From Bacteroidota bacterium (GTDB lineage: Bacteria > Bacteroidota > Bacteroidia > Flavobacteriales > Weeksellaceae), in assembly GCA_018266955.1 (NCBI GenBank), contig JAFDZI010000031.1, positions 27,071-91,070 of the forward strand: a stretch of DNA of 64,000 nucleotides, in the 5' to 3' direction. The position numbers and the translations under genes were made by a program. Of this stretch, positions 63,856 through 64,000 are shown piece by piece. Numbering within the stretch: position 1 is the stretch's first letter; each line of letters begins with the position of its first letter. Under the pieces are notes generated by a model that had not been told where the DNA came from, did no database searches, and worked only from the letters and a program-made list of their open reading frames with translations.

Positions 63856-64000
63856 ATGAAAAAAGCACAAATATTATTGGTGTTCTTCTTGGTATGTGGG
63901 TGCAAACAAGAAGATGCTAAAAAAGTGGAATCCGAAAGTTTGACACAAACAATAGAAAATGTTTCGACGGTATCTAAAATTCCCCTACTCGAGAACGAAG
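63856..64000 (+). CDS. Lipoprotein, cut by the window end
   Basis: The visible 48 residues have a signal with lipobox FLVCGC, then a polar linker. Partial; family unknown. A TAATTTTG -7 box lies just upstream. Confidence 0.6.
   Translation, partial: MKKAQILLVFFLVCGCKQEDAKKVESESLTQTIENVSTVSKIPLLENE

Noticed and set aside
1..64000. CRISPR array
   Set aside because: No regularly spaced identical direct repeats with unique spacers were found; the repeats present are iterons or mixed-orientation motifs.

Overview
The window is a low-GC segment of a Bacteroidota chromosome, most likely a Flavobacteriales/Weeksellaceae (Chryseobacterium-like) organism. The evidence is type IX secretion C-terminal domains, a GLPGLI lipid-era secreted protein, a PUR-alpha-like DUF3276 protein, a long flavobacterial-type NusB, and TAnnTTTG -7 promoter boxes. 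All assignments come from reading the sequence; no database search was run.

Layout. 0.2-5.5 kb: a three-gene minus-strand module (ParB-like/AAA ATPase, TOPRIM-like protein, GHKL ATPase with a C-terminal PD-(D/E)XK-like motif) that looks like an uncharacterised defence system. 5.6-12.4 kb: a large serine recombinase with a small coupled gene, then an operon of membrane proteins and a VWA-like lipoprotein. 12.5-17.2 kb: a 1127-residue STAND-type P-loop NTPase, a small acidic protein and a Phd/YafQ-like toxin-antitoxin pair. 17.2-20.5 kb: secreted proteins, a BASS-family transporter and an XRE regulator with its operator. 20.5-25.6 kb: a tight eight-gene operon joining an acyl carrier protein and its phosphopantetheinyl transferase to thymidylate-synthase-like, hmdU-kinase/aGPT-PPlase-like, dCTP-deaminase-like and MazG-like nucleotide enzymes, with an XRE repressor and an ImmA/IrrE protease. 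25.8-38.3 kb: the mobile-element backbone (replication-relaxation protein, VirD4/HerA-like ATPase, a run of small cargo genes, Dam- and Dcm-like methyltransferases, an HTH/coiled-coil/TM protein, iterons and a Rep_3-type initiator). 38.5-46.6 kb: a T9SS cargo protein and a broken Rhs/YD-repeat toxin locus with an orphan C-terminal cassette and immunity genes. 46.8-48.1 kb: a DDE transposase. 48.4-64.0 kb: ordinary chromosome (GLPGLI protein, DUF3276, ABC exporter, nusB, DUF1573, yajC, T9SS-B protein, MFS, SMR, GH3, mfd).

The most striking observation is that several mobile-element genes carry in-frame TGA codons, never TAA or TAG, at positions where their families have glycine (GGA-like). I count 17 such codons in six genes: the antitoxin (1), the toxin (2), the Dam-like methylase (6), the Dcm-like methylase (5), the HTH protein (2) and Rep (1). 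Read with UGA=Gly, five of these genes are single uninterrupted frames ending in TAA; the Dcm-like gene also has an apparent 1-nt deletion near its start. The surrounding genome uses TGA as a normal stop and I see no UCA-anticodon tRNA in the window. The element is either from a UGA=Gly source, suppressed by a tRNA outside the window, or silenced in this host.

The second system worth attention is the carrier-protein plus nucleotide-modification operon at 20.5-25.6 kb. Its composition suggests carrier-protein-dependent synthesis of a modified pyrimidine nucleotide, under XRE/ImmA-type phage or damage control.
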